39,072 nt of DNA from Bradyrhizobium sp. AS23.2 (GCF_001908185.1 NZ_LGHM01000227.1:1-39072), one strand, 5' to 3'; positions 26,820 to 34,918 are shown, counted from the stretch's first letter. Notes: generated by a model from the sequence alone, not told the origin. Made by a program: numbers and translations.

Positions 26820-27140
26820 ATGAACGATCGCGTTTCCAACAGCTCTGCCATGACGGAGTCCTCCGCCGTCGAGATCGAGATCGCGACGCGCAGACTCATG
26901 GCGGCACTCGATGCGCTCGAAAGCGCGGTCGAGCGGCGGCGCGATGCCGATCGCGACGAGAACGAGCTTGCGGCGCGGATACAGGCGCTGGGCGCGGATC
27001 GTTCGCGGCTTGCCGACGAGCTCGACGGCGCGCTGGTGAAGGCGCGCAAGCTCGAGCGGACCAATCGCGAGATCTCCGACCGGCTTGATTCCGCAATCGT
27101 CACGATACGCTCGGTGCTCGATACCGGAGAGGATGGATGA
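26820..27140 (+). CDS. DUF4164 coiled-coil protein
   Basis: The 106-residue protein is almost entirely one coiled coil (residues 15-95), with alternating acidic and basic heptads (ALDALESAVERRRDADRDEN and AARIQALGADRSRLADELDG). It matches the DUF4164 family found directly upstream of zapA in Rhizobiales, so a role near the division site is plausible, but this is inference. Its TGA overlaps the zapA ATG by 4 bases (ATGA), giving translational coupling. A Met at residue 11 is an alternative start. Confidence 0.8.
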   Translation: MNDRVSNSSAMTESSAVEIEIATRRLMAALDALESAVERRRDADRDENELAARIQALGADRSRLADELDGALVKARKLERTNREISDRLDSAIVTIRSVLDTGEDG

Positions 27141-27520
27141 GCCACATCAACGTCACCATCAACGCCCGGCAATACCGCATGGCCTGCGAGGAGGGCCAGG
27201 AGGTGCGGCTGCTGAAGCTCGCTGAAAGCCTGGAGACGCGGATTCAATCGCTGCGCGGAAAGTTCGGCGAGATCGGCGATGCACGGCTCACCGTGATGGC
27301 GGCGCTGACCGTATGCGACGAGCTGGTCGATGCCGGCAATCGTCTCCGCACCATGGAGCAGGAATTGAACGAGCTGCGGGATTTCCGCAACGCCGCCGTC
27401 GAGCGCGCCCGGCTGACCCAGACCGCGGTGGTGAACGCGCTGAACGCCGCGGCCGAGCGTATCGAGAAGTCGACCCAGGTGCTGAACCGGACCGTCGGCA
27501 ACGGGATCGCGATCGGCTGA
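27137..27520 (+). CDS. zapA: Cell division protein ZapA
   Basis: The 127-residue protein begins MSHINVTINARQYRMACEEGQ, the usual ZapA beta-hairpin. LAESLETRI follows and then a long C-terminal coiled coil. ZapA bundles FtsZ filaments at the division ring. It is coupled to the DUF4164 gene and followed by 6S RNA and the cyclo-ligase gene, the conserved alphaproteobacterial order. Confidence 0.92.
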   Translation: MSHINVTINARQYRMACEEGQEVRLLKLAESLETRIQSLRGKFGEIGDARLTVMAALTVCDELVDAGNRLRTMEQELNELRDFRNAAVERARLTQTAVVNALNAAAERIEKSTQVLNRTVGNGIAIG

Positions 27521-27599
27521 TTGGGGGCGGATTGCCCGTCGGGCTGGCGATTCGTCAGTATCGTTGTTAGGTTGCGCGGGCGAAGCTGCGACGCGCGTC

Positions 27600-27745
27600 A
27601 GGAGCCATATATCCCCGGGGCCTTATCGATCCTTTAGGGAACTGTCCCTGGCCGGGCCCGTGGGCCCGGACATATGGTGCCCACCTACTTTCGTAGGGAA
27701 CTCCGGGATCGAGTGCTTCAACGGCGTCCGCGGCTTCGCACTACT
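27600..27745 (+). ncRNA. ssrS: 6S RNA
   Basis: It lies between zapA and the 5-formyl-THF cyclo-ligase gene, where 6S RNA sits in proteobacteria. A stem TCGATCC (27626-27632) with GGATCGA (27706-27712) closes a large internal region. Inside are a GGGA/TCCC hairpin, a GC-rich apical hairpin CCGGGCCC/GGGCCCGG (27652-27669) and the short CCTAC/GTAGG hairpin on the 3' side, as expected of the 6S fold. 6S RNA binds the housekeeping RNA polymerase in stationary phase. The ends are approximate. Confidence 0.85.
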
Positions 27746-27808
27746 TTCTCTGGTTCGTTCCTGTCGAAATTGCGTCCCCGACACGCTTGCGGTCCAATCA
27801 ATCTCGGT

Positions 27809-27948
27809 GTCATGCCCCGCCTTGTGCGCTCTTGCGCACTGGAGCGGGGGCGTCCAGCACGCCGCGGCGTTGAGGTTCAAGCACTGGTGTCTCTGGAATA
27901 CTGGATCGTCCGCTCCAGTGCGCAAGAGCGCACAAGGCGGGCGATGAC
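27809..27948. repeat. 31-bp perfect inverted repeat (family D) between 6S RNA and fau
   Basis: Positions 27816-27846 and 27911-27941 are exact reverse complements over 31 bases (core GTGCGCTCTTGCGCAC), with 64 bases between them. Flanks GTCATG and GATGAC resemble the ends of the other elements. It would form a long stem in any transcript running from 6S RNA into fau. Confidence 0.9.
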
Positions 27949-27983
27949 GGTAGAGCAAGGTTCTGCCTCGGGGGAAAACACGC

Positions 27984-28580
27984 ATGACGAACTCGAAAGC
28001 CGAACTCCGCGCCAAAGCCCTGGCGGCGCGTGATGCACTCAGCGAGAAGAAGCGTACGGCTGCCGCCGCCAAGCTCGCCAAGCGCGGACTGCCGTTCGAG
28101 CTCTTGCCCGGCAGCATCATCTCCGGCTATTCGCCGATCCGCAGCGAAATCGATCCGATGCCGCTGATGACGAAGCTCGCCGAGGTGGGCGCAAAGCTCG
28201 CGCTGCCCTGCGTCACCGCGCGCGGCCAGTCGCTGATCTTCCGTGTCTTTCATCCGAACGACCGCTTGATGCTCGGCCCGCTCGGCATTCCGGAGCCGTC
28301 GCCGGCCGCCGCCGAAGTCGTTCCCGACATCATGCTGACGCCACTTGCGGCCTTCGACCGTCTCGGCCATCGCATCGGCTATGGCGCCGGCCACTACGAC
28401 TTCACCTTCGCGCATTTGCGGAAAGCGAAGCACATCGTCGGCATCGGGCTCGCTTTTGCCGCGCAGGAGATCAAGGCGGTTCCGGCACTATCGCACGACG
28501 TCGCCCTGGATTATGTGCTAACGGAATCGGACGTATTCGATTTTCGGAGTTCTGAAGTTGCGAATTCTCTTCGTGGGTGA
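27984..28580 (+). CDS. fau: 5-formyltetrahydrofolate cyclo-ligase
   Basis: The 198-residue protein begins MTNSKAELRAKALAARDALS and shows SGYSPIRSEIDPMPLM (folate/ATP region), MLTPLAAFDRLGHRIGYGAGHYD (the ATP-binding glycine motif near the C-terminus) and VPALSHDVALDYVLTESD. It converts 5-formyl-THF to 5,10-methenyl-THF using ATP. The final codons overlap the next gene by 23 bases. Its place after 6S RNA is the conserved arrangement. Confidence 0.92.
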   Translation: MTNSKAELRAKALAARDALSEKKRTAAAAKLAKRGLPFELLPGSIISGYSPIRSEIDPMPLMTKLAEVGAKLALPCVTARGQSLIFRVFHPNDRLMLGPLGIPEPSPAAAEVVPDIMLTPLAAFDRLGHRIGYGAGHYDFTFAHLRKAKHIVGIGLAFAAQEIKAVPALSHDVALDYVLTESDVFDFRSSEVANSLRG

Positions 28581-29382
28581 TGTCGTCGGTCGCGCCGGGC
28601 GTACGGCAATCGCCGAATATCTGCCGGGCATGGTCAAGGACTGGTCACTCGATTTCGTTGTCGTCAACGGCGAGAATTCCGCCGGCGGCTTCGGCATCAC
28701 GGAGGCGATCTATCAGGAGTTTCTCGATGCCGGCGCCGACGCGGTGACGCTCGGCAATCACTCCTGGGACCAGCGCGAAGCCCTGGTGTTCATCGAGCGC
28801 GCGGAGCGCCTGGTGCGGCCGGCGAATTATCCGCGCGGTACGCCCGGCCGCGGTGCTGCGCTGGTCGAGACCAAGAACGGCAAGCATGCGCTCGTCGTCA
28901 ACGCGCTCGGCCGCGTCTTCATGACCCCGTTCGACGATCCCTTTGCCGCGCTGGAGCGCGAGCTCGGTGCCTGTCCGCTCGGCGTTGCCGCCGATGCGAT
29001 CGTCGTCGATTTTCATTGCGAGGCGAGCAGCGAGAAGCAGGGCATCGGCTTCTTCTGTGACGGCCGCGCCAGCCTTGTCGTCGGCACGCATACGCATGTG
29101 CCGACCGCCGACCACCAGATCCTCTCCGGCGGCACCGCCTACATGACCGACGCCGGCATGACCGGCGACTACGACTCCATCATCGGCATGCAGAAGGAAG
29201 AACCGCTGCGACGGTTCACGTCGGGGATTCCCTCGGGACGTTTCGAGCCTGCGGCGGGCGTTGCAACGCTGAGCGGCCTTGCCGTGGAAACGGACGACGC
29301 GACGGGCCTCGCGCTACGCATCGCGCCAGTGCGTGTTGGTGGAAGGCTGGAGCCGGCGACGCCGAAATTCTGGTTGAGCTGA
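28558..29382 (+). CDS. ymdB: YmdB-family metallophosphoesterase (TIGR00282)
   Basis: The 274-residue protein begins MRILFVGDVVGRAGRTAI. Binuclear metal motifs follow in order: NGENSAGGFG, GNHSWDQ, DFHCEASSEK and GTHTHVPTAD, all present. Family members in Bacillus hydrolyse cyclic nucleotides (2',3'-cAMP) and influence biofilm and motility decisions; the substrate here is inferred. The start is TTG, 23 bases inside the end of fau, so expression is coupled to it. Confidence 0.9.
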   Translation: MRILFVGDVVGRAGRTAIAEYLPGMVKDWSLDFVVVNGENSAGGFGITEAIYQEFLDAGADAVTLGNHSWDQREALVFIERAERLVRPANYPRGTPGRGAALVETKNGKHALVVNALGRVFMTPFDDPFAALERELGACPLGVAADAIVVDFHCEASSEKQGIGFFCDGRASLVVGTHTHVPTADHQILSGGTAYMTDAGMTGDYDSIIGMQKEEPLRRFTSGIPSGRFEPAAGVATLSGLAVETDDATGLALRIAPVRVGGRLEPATPKFWLS

Positions 29383-29406
29383 ATTTTCGCGCGGCGTTGA
29401 CAGTGC

Positions 29407-29598
29407 ACCCTCTCCCCTTGTGGGCGAGGGTGGCTCGCCGCGTAGCGGCGAGGCGGGTGAGGGGTCTCTCTCAACACGTGCCCCTCTCTCCGAGCTCGCG
29501 GCGACAACCCCTCATCCGGCGCCATAGCCGAAGCTTCGCTTCGGCGTTCCTAAGAACGGCGGCCGAAGGCCGCCTATGCCACCTTCTCCCACAAGGGG
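29407..29598. repeat. Intergenic repeat family E
   Basis: The outer pair CCCTCTCCCCTTGTGGG and TTCTCCCACAAGGGG forms an imperfect inverted repeat. Internal hairpins are CTCGCCGCGTAGCGGCGAG, GCCGAAGCTTCGCTTCGGC and GCGGCCGAAGGCCGC. It marks the end of the core block after ymdB; no gene lies between 29383 and 29687. Confidence 0.7.
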
Positions 29599-29687
29599 AA
29601 ACCTATTTCCGCGAAAAACGCAATGGTCTCAATAGCTAATCCCGCGAGTGTCCGTGAAGTGTCGGGAATAGCGTTTTTCAAGCCTTT

Positions 29688-30140
29688 TCAAGTATTTTTT
29701 TCGACGCGCGCCCCGTGCGCGTCCTGGACGCGGCTATAGCCTGGGTGGGCCGGGTTCTTGATCTTCAGCCAATGATCGCACCGGCCGCCGCGATAGGCCC
29801 GCTCGCGGTGCTTTGAGACGAGGCCCTCCAGGCCCATCTTGCAGGCCGCCCGGAATAGGTCGGGCCCGATCTCGCCCTGCTCGAACGGTGCCGCGTGGAT
29901 GCCCTCGGGGCGGCGCACCAGGAGGCGCGCCAGGTTCTGCTTGCGGAGGAACAGCGGCAGCTTGCGATAGTCGTCGTCTTCGCCCGCGAGCAGATCGAAG
30001 GCGTGGAGCTGGACCTCGTCGTTGTGCTTGCCGGACTGCAGGGCATCGAAGTCGGAGATCCCGTCGACGCCCAGGACCACCGCCTCGCCGTCGAGTGTCC
30101 ATCGCGCCCTCGCGACAATATTGGTTACCCACTTCCAAGG
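29688..30140 (-). pseudogene. 5'-truncated ATP-dependent DNA ligase
   Basis: The reading frame retains the middle of the nucleotidyltransferase domain: DGEAVVLGVDGISDFDAL (motif III), GLEGLVSKHRERAYRGG (motif IV) and WLKIKNPAHPGYSRV (motif V). The start with motif I (the Lys-x-Asp-Gly that carries AMP) is missing; homology stops near the Ala-Arg-Trp before DGEA. About 150 residues remain, so it cannot be an active ligase. Small ATP-dependent ligases of this kind are common and often multi-copy in Bradyrhizobium. It marks the left edge of the accessory segment. Confidence 0.75.
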
Positions 30141-30398
30141 CGGCCGGCAGAGACCCAAAGTTCTTGCGGAGGTTCCCTTGTCGCCTCCTCTGCACCCGCC
30201 GATCTATAAGCCTGGCCCTCAGCCCCCCTTATCTCACGCATCCCGAAGTTTCGCTCCAGCCCCCGAAGCGGATGGGCCGCTCCATCCGACTACTGGGAGG
30301 CGTCAAAAAAGGGAGCTCGACGCTCACTTGCAAGCAACGCTCTCTACAATCTATTCTAAGAGGGTACTTTTGAATCGTTTGGGGGCTAGAGACTGATT

Positions 30399-31223
30399 TT
30401 GGATGCATCGAAGTATCTTAACGGCCTGCGAACTCGAACAGAGCTGGGCAAATACATCCTCCGCCGGGAAGACTTTCCTGATCATCTCGTCTCTAGGCAA
30501 GATGATGTCTCCCACAAAGCATTGATCTCCTTCTTCAGCGAATCGAAAGCTGACGAGCTGCAACTTCAGATTTGCCGTGTCTGCGTCAAATTTAGATCCG
30601 TCCCCGAGCAACAACGATTTCTTGGCCAGTTCAGAGACCACCCGATTGTGACCTCGACGACACGCCTCACCATTGGCGCCCTGTTCGATTCGAGGAAAAC
30701 TTTTCAAGAGGAAGTTGATGAGGATGGCTCCAGCGGCGACGGCGATTACTCGATCACAATCACCCACGAAGTCGTCACGCCTGCTCCTGCCACCGAACCG
30801 CTGCTTCGAACTAGCCGCTCAATAATCAAGAGCATGATGCAGGCCTGCGGTATTGCGCCGGCTCACAATGCTGCTTCACTAAGCAGGTACTTCGCGATTT
30901 TCGGTTTTAATCAGCCTGACCTACGCGACCTGCAACGAATTGCGAGCTGCTTTCAACAGGTTAAAGAGCAGTACTGGGCATTGTTCGGACCCGACATTCT
31001 GTCAGCATTCCAAGCACTCTGCGATCCGCTTCACCACATCACTGAGCCACAGCTCGTAGCAATCGATCAATTGGCCGACCTCTGGGGCCTGCGTGCTATT
31101 TTTGTGAAGCTCTGCTTGGTTCGAGCTCTTGGGGGCTACGAGAACGAACAGCGTTTTGCCTTAAGGCACTTACCCGACCTAAAGATTCCATCGTTGAATC
31201 ACGCGATTCGTGATGCCGCTTAG
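30399..31223 (+). CDS. Unrecognised 274-residue protein of the accessory region
   Basis: The start is TTG at 30399, with a G-rich stretch (GGGGG) about 12 bases upstream. The composition is soluble and mostly helical in the second half (RYFAIFGFNQPDLRDLQRIA and KEQYWALFGPDILSAFQAL). The middle carries an acidic Gly/Ser stretch (DEDGSSGDGDY). No catalytic motif, membrane helix or known domain was recognised. The GC content looks lower than in core genes. Its stop overlaps the stop of the convergent DUF2971 gene by 4 bases. The preceding 250 bases hold no gene. Confidence 0.6.
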   Translation: MDASKYLNGLRTRTELGKYILRREDFPDHLVSRQDDVSHKALISFFSESKADELQLQICRVCVKFRSVPEQQRFLGQFRDHPIVTSTTRLTIGALFDSRKTFQEEVDEDGSSGDGDYSITITHEVVTPAPATEPLLRTSRSIIKSMMQACGIAPAHNAASLSRYFAIFGFNQPDLRDLQRIASCFQQVKEQYWALFGPDILSAFQALCDPLHHITEPQLVAIDQLADLWGLRAIFVKLCLVRALGGYENEQRFALRHLPDLKIPSLNHAIRDAA

Positions 31224-32188
31224 CCAATTGCACGAAACGGAATTGTCGATATGCGCAGCTTCGACTTTAGCTCGGGCTGATTGAGGATATTTAGCATCCT
31301 GTCCATCGACACGCGAGCCAGCGGTGACGAGATGCTTGGTCCAAGAATGATCCTATCAGTGATCTTGTTCAGCGATAAGTCGTCGGCCGTGAACTTCGGG
31401 ATGGGTTGAACCTTGAACCTCAACTTGGGTTCAACGCCGCGAGGGCCAATCCAGTAATGAAACATTGAATGGAGCTTTTGCTCCTTGTCGCGATCTGGCA
31501 AGTAAACGACGCGCCATTCCTGCTCCTCGATAAATCCCCTGTGTTTGGAGAAGAGGGCGAACATTTTGATCCGTTCAAATAGCGTGTGAGCGGCCAAATA
31601 GAGCTTTTCATCCGGGATGTTCGCGCCTGCAAGCAAAGCCTCGAACGACGCCATGGTGTTTTGGAGCCATGCCAGCCGGGCTTGATTTGTTTCGTATGAA
31701 ACCTTGGCGATGATTAGAGGCGAACTTCCGAGCGACGTTAGCTGAGCCGTATCGAAGACAATTGCCACTCCGTTGCCATTGGCACCGTACCCTCGCCACA
31801 TGGACAACCGCCCATCGTTGTCATCTCGCGGGTGATCGGAAAGGCAGAAAACGTAAGTATCGAGGATGTGTTCGTTGGCAAATTTGTTGAAGAAGTGGGA
31901 AAACGCGTTCTTAAATTGCTGGGCGCGCTCGGGCGTCTTGCAGGCATCGACCAGTTCCTGCCGGGCGAGAACCATTTCGTTGCCTTGGATCACGCCAAAA
32001 CGGACTTCTTCGATGTCGTTCATAAACAACGGGTTCGACAGCCAAATCTCATTGTTGGCGAGTATCTTTTCCAAAGTCTGGACAGTCGTGTAATGCGCTA
32101 GCAGTGGTCTTTTGGCCACGAACGTGTCCTCTGGCCGAAGATCAGCCCACAGCGGCTGAAACATCCGGACTATCGCATCGTCGTCCAT
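31220..32188 (-). CDS. DUF2971 domain protein
   Basis: The 322-residue soluble protein has the DUF2971 pattern: LLAHYTTVQTLEKILANNEIWLSNPLFMND near the N-terminus, then VFCLSDHPRDDNDGRLSMWRGYG with GNGVAIVFD in the middle. Function is unknown; the Trp-x-x-Tyr-Gly element is typical. Some DUF2971 proteins occur in defence or mobile regions (general knowledge, not proof here). AGAGGGG lies just before the ATG at 32188. It is divergent from the next small gene and convergent with the unknown 274-residue gene. Confidence 0.8.
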   Translation of the reverse strand: MDDDAIVRMFQPLWADLRPEDTFVAKRPLLAHYTTVQTLEKILANNEIWLSNPLFMNDIEEVRFGVIQGNEMVLARQELVDACKTPERAQQFKNAFSHFFNKFANEHILDTYVFCLSDHPRDDNDGRLSMWRGYGANGNGVAIVFDTAQLTSLGSSPLIIAKVSYETNQARLAWLQNTMASFEALLAGANIPDEKLYLAAHTLFERIKMFALFSKHRGFIEEQEWRVVYLPDRDKEQKLHSMFHYWIGPRGVEPKLRFKVQPIPKFTADDLSLNKITDRIILGPSISSPLARVSMDRMLNILNQPELKSKLRISTIPFRAIG

Positions 32189-32296
32189 TAGACCCCTCTT
32201 TTCCTCGCCAAGCCCAAGTTACGATCGGCGCAGCGGATTGTCATCCGCAGCGCAACTTGTGGTAGGTTTATACACAGTCAAAAGAAAGGAAACGTG

Positions 32297-32512
32297 ATGT
32301 CAGCCAAGGACAGTCTCTACGAATGGTGCGTTGAGCAAAAGAATATCATGGAGAAGTCGCTTAGCGATTACACGTCGGGGACATGGAAGATCGGAGAGAT
32401 CAGGGCTGATGGGAGCATGGAAGATCAAACGGAAGCGATAAAGGCCGATCTGATAAAGCGGATCGCGGATCTGGCGAGAATCATCGGCGCCTATGAGAAG
32501 CGCGACGGTTAG
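32297..32512 (+). CDS. Small hypothetical protein, 71 residues
   Basis: Begins MSAKDSLYEWCVEQKNIMEK and is acidic and helical (EDQTEAIKADLIKRIADLAR). AAGGA is 6 bases upstream of the ATG at 32297, which supports translation; a GTG at 32294 is less likely. No family was recognised. It is divergent from the DUF2971 gene. Confidence 0.6.
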   Translation: MSAKDSLYEWCVEQKNIMEKSLSDYTSGTWKIGEIRADGSMEDQTEAIKADLIKRIADLARIIGAYEKRDG

Positions 32513-32599
32513 GATTATTACGGCGGAGCCGCCGGATGGAAACGACGAGCCGTGCTAAATGGGGCAACCTGCTATTCCGGGACGGGGGCGAGGCGGGAA

Positions 32600-33049
32600 A
32601 TGAACTATCGAATTGGCTTTTTCAGGCTTTGGCTAGCGCTGTCAGTGCTGTGGGCGATTGGTACAGTCTTCATTGCCGCTGGCACCGGCTCTAGATTTAT
32701 TCCCGACGAGGCGTTTGTGATGAAAGACGCGACCTCGGGCTTCTACAAGCTTGATAACTACTTTGACCGGTTCGATGCCTCGTTCAAGGCTAATCATAAA
32801 CAGGTCGAGTTTCCGAACAACGTGACCCTGTTCGTGGTCACCAGCATCCCCGATGCGGTCGTGGAAGTGAAGGCCAAAGAGTTCTACCAGAGCTATTCAG
32901 CGCCGCGAGATGGTGAAATGCGTGCTGCTTGGCTTGACTACTGGTCCAAGGTCGCGATGGTGGCGGTGGCTCCGCCGCTGGCACTGCTAGGATTGGGCTT
33001 GGTGCTCGGCTGGATTTTCGCAGGCTTCAAACGTCAGCCGGGCGTCTAA
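32600..33049 (+). CDS. Small two-helix membrane protein
   Basis: The 149-residue protein has a membrane helix at each end (IGFFRLWLALSVLWAIGTVF at residues 4-23, and about 115-140, PPLALLGLGLVLGWIFAGF). The roughly 90-residue loop between them is probably periplasmic. It ends KRQPGV. The ATG at 32600 is chosen because the first helix follows directly and GGCGGGAA precedes it. Similar proteins occur in Bradyrhizobium accessory regions; function is unknown. Confidence 0.6.
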   Translation: MNYRIGFFRLWLALSVLWAIGTVFIAAGTGSRFIPDEAFVMKDATSGFYKLDNYFDRFDASFKANHKQVEFPNNVTLFVVTSIPDAVVEVKAKEFYQSYSAPRDGEMRAAWLDYWSKVAMVAVAPPLALLGLGLVLGWIFAGFKRQPGV

Positions 33050-33350
33050 GCTACCTTGGGGCCCGCGCAGCGTCGGGGAAACGCGGGACCGCGCCCTTTC
33101 AGGATAACCGCCCCTTGTGTTTTCTGATTTTGCGTTCAGGGTTTATGCTGCGAATTCCGCAGGATAGGCGATGATGAGGCTGGACCGGCATGGTGGCCAT
33201 GGCGGGCGCTGACGGGGCTAGGCATTTTACCTTGCTCCGTGAGGCTTATGCCCGGCAGCCGGGGTCCCGCCCGGAGCAGGCAATGGAGTCCCGGCCAAAT
33301 TTTGCCATGCCGCCCGAATCGTCGACCATGATGTGGGTTGTCGTCATCGC
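33050..33350. other. Stretch without a recognised gene
   Basis: Mixed-GC DNA between the membrane protein and the ParB remnant. On the minus strand, a frame beginning ATG at 33353 (MSDDDNPHHGRRF) overlaps the preceding remnant by 4 bases and runs to 33136, but its composition after about 30 residues does not look like a real protein. Nothing else is seen. Confidence 0.4.
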
Positions 33351-33455
33351 TCATGGCGTGTTGTGATCCGTGCGCCATCCCGGCGGCGCTCGGCCCGCCT
33401 CGATCATCTCCACGACGCAGATCAGCACCAATCCCTCGGCGATTGCATGAGCAGC
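33351..33455 (-). pseudogene. C-terminal remnant in another frame behind ParB
   Basis: Thirty-four codons reading AAHAIAEGLVLICVVEMIEA and then GRAPPGWRTDHNTP, ending in TGA. This frame is offset by one from the ParB-like gene and has the composition of a genuine protein end. Its upstream part is absent, so it is the tail of a deleted gene. Family unknown. Confidence 0.3.
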
Positions 33456-33751
33456 GTATCCGCGATGACATAGGCGCGCTTCTGCGCTTCGGTCCAACAG
33501 CGAGCGACGATGACCGGGACCTCTCGTATCCCTAACCGCTCGGCAGCCAACAGCCTCCCGTGCCCAGCGATAACTAATCCGGCCTCATCGACCAGGACCG
33601 GGGTGGTCCAACCCCACTCGCGGATTGAGGCCGCGATCTGCTGCAGCTGCGCCTCGGAATGCGTCCTGGCGTTACGGGCATAGGGGACCAGGGCTGCAAC
33701 CGGACGCCGCTCGGTCGCCCAGGCAGGCCAATTCGCTCCCTCCAGCAGCAT
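33422..33751 (-). CDS. Truncated ParB-like nuclease-domain protein
   Basis: The 109 residues cover the ParB N-terminal fold: RRPVAALVPYARNARTHSEA, GWTTPVLVDE, AGHGRLLAAERLG and the ARCWTEAQKRAYVIAD element that normally leads on to a longer protein. In full-length phage or prophage homologues this is followed by NKLALNAGWD and often a DNA methyltransferase domain. Here the frame runs into eight unrelated residues and stops, so the gene has lost its 3' part. It is probably non-functional or a small DNA-binding fragment. AGAGG lies upstream of the ATG. Confidence 0.65.
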   Translation of the reverse strand: MLLEGANWPAWATERRPVAALVPYARNARTHSEAQLQQIAASIREWGWTTPVLVDEAGLVIAGHGRLLAAERLGIREVPVIVARCWTEAQKRAYVIADTLLMQSPRDWC

Positions 33752-33824
33752 CGGAACCTCTGTTGTGGATCAGTTTGGTTGTTCCCCCCTTAGGAATCCT
33801 TCCGTTTCGCGGGCATAGAGGGGG

Positions 33825-33947
33825 ATGACAGAAGGACTTGCAAACGACGGCTGGATGGTCCGGGTCTTCGCCCGCGTTGCGGGTGAACCAGAGAACAATG
33901 GTTCATGGTCGGATTTTCAGACGAGGCTCGTGCAGTGGCCGCCGTAA
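33825..33947 (+). CDS. Possible 40-residue small protein
   Basis: The ATG at 33825 has GAGGGGG immediately before it and the frame reads MTEGLANDGWMVRVFARVAG, then EPENNGSWSDFQTRLVQWPP, then TAA. Composition looks protein-like, but no homologue is recognised, and a longer opposing frame overlaps it. It is tentative. Confidence 0.25.
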   Translation: MTEGLANDGWMVRVFARVAGEPENNGSWSDFQTRLVQWPP

Positions 33948-33974
33948 AGGACACCCCGAGGCCCTCGTCGAGGC

Positions 33975-34024
33975 CGCGGTTACAGCCCACCGCGTTCTTC
34001 GCGGTTACAGCCCACCGCGTTCTT
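33975..34024. repeat. Perfect 25-bp tandem duplication
   Basis: Two exact head-to-tail copies of a 25-base unit (CGCGGTTACAGCCCACCGCG plus TTCTT), at 33975-33999 and 34000-34024. The unit contains a CGCGGT/ACCGCG inverted repeat. It is not inside a supported gene. Confidence 0.9.
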
Positions 34025-34428
34025 GATGACCGCGAGATTAAAGATTTCGGTCTGCGGCCCGGCGAGGCGAAACAATACGTCTGACCGCCGAAGCGCCTGG
34101 CTTAAGACGAACATTCCCCAGCGTGGGGAGACGTTGAGCGAGACAGCCGACGAGAAGGTGGAAGCCACACAGCTTGCCGCCTGAACCCGAGACAGGTGAA
34201 ACAACACGGAGGGCGGCCGGTGAGCCGCGCTTTTGCATGCCCCTGAGATAGCCGCCGCCCCGAAACAACGCCCACGACCGCGCGGCTCGCGACCCTGGCG
34301 GCCTTTCAAGCCCCCCATTTGAAAGCGCGAGGGGATCAATCTCACCGCAATCCAAATTGCGCTCTGGACACGAGCATAGCGTTCATGTTGGCTGCTATTG
34401 GCCGAGCCACCACTTCAGGAGCGTACCG
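34025..34428. other. Stretch without a recognised gene
   Basis: About 400 bases with only weak open frames on the minus strand, whose composition is not convincing. No repeat, terminator or RNA was recognised. Confidence 0.4.
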
Positions 34429-34638
34429 ATGCCTGATGTAAGGGAAAAGCAACGCGAAGCCCGCCGCAAGATCATTCGCCAATGGGCGAAGCTTCCGAAG
34501 GAACGGCGGCAGTCCATGGAGGCGATTTCTGAATTCGCCAGGACCGCCGCCCAGCAGAACGAAAATGCATTCGCCCACAGTCATCGTGATCCCTATGAAA
34601 AGATCATGAGCTGGCTGTTGCCGCGTGCTCATCTCTGA
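34429..34638 (+). CDS. Small helical hypothetical protein, 69 residues
   Basis: Begins MPDVREKQREARRKIIRQWA and is strongly charged and helical. AGGAGCG lies 7 bases before the ATG at 34429, which fixes the start. Related short proteins with the core RRKIIRQW occur repeatedly in Bradyrhizobium genomes, as I recall; function is unknown. Confidence 0.6.
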   Translation: MPDVREKQREARRKIIRQWAKLPKERRQSMEAISEFARTAAQQNENAFAHSHRDPYEKIMSWLLPRAHL

Positions 34639-34883
34639 GCGACCGAGCCGGGATGCTGGATGACGACCCTCGGCTCGATTGTCGGGTCCTCTGGCGCATG
34701 CGGGAAGAGCGGGGTACGCGCGACGCCGCCCATCGCCGATATTTGCAATTTTTGTTTTCGTACTTTCTTTTCGTACATTCGCACACAAAGGCGGCGCCTG
34801 CTGCGCGGCTTTCCAATGCAAGCCCCCTCATCGCTGTCGCGCGCGGGTCGTCCTTAGGGGAAGGGGGACCGCCTCTTGCCGAC

Positions 34884-34918
34884 GTGACCCGCCCAGGGCC
34901 GTCGTCAGGGCGGGTCAC
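34884..34918 (-). terminator. Strong hairpin after the 73-residue gene
   Basis: An 11-bp perfect stem GTGACCCGCCC/GGGCGGGTCAC, starting 15 bases past the stop of the minus-strand gene at 34934. There is no T-run on that strand, so it may act by Rho or as an RNA stabiliser. Confidence 0.45.

Noticed and set aside
29688..30140. Functional ATP-dependent DNA ligase
   Set aside because: The active-site Lys motif and the N-terminal half are missing.
34025..34345. 121-residue minus-strand frame
   Set aside because: Composition is uneven, no ribosome site is visible, and the 3' part is inside the tandem duplication; not convincing as a gene.
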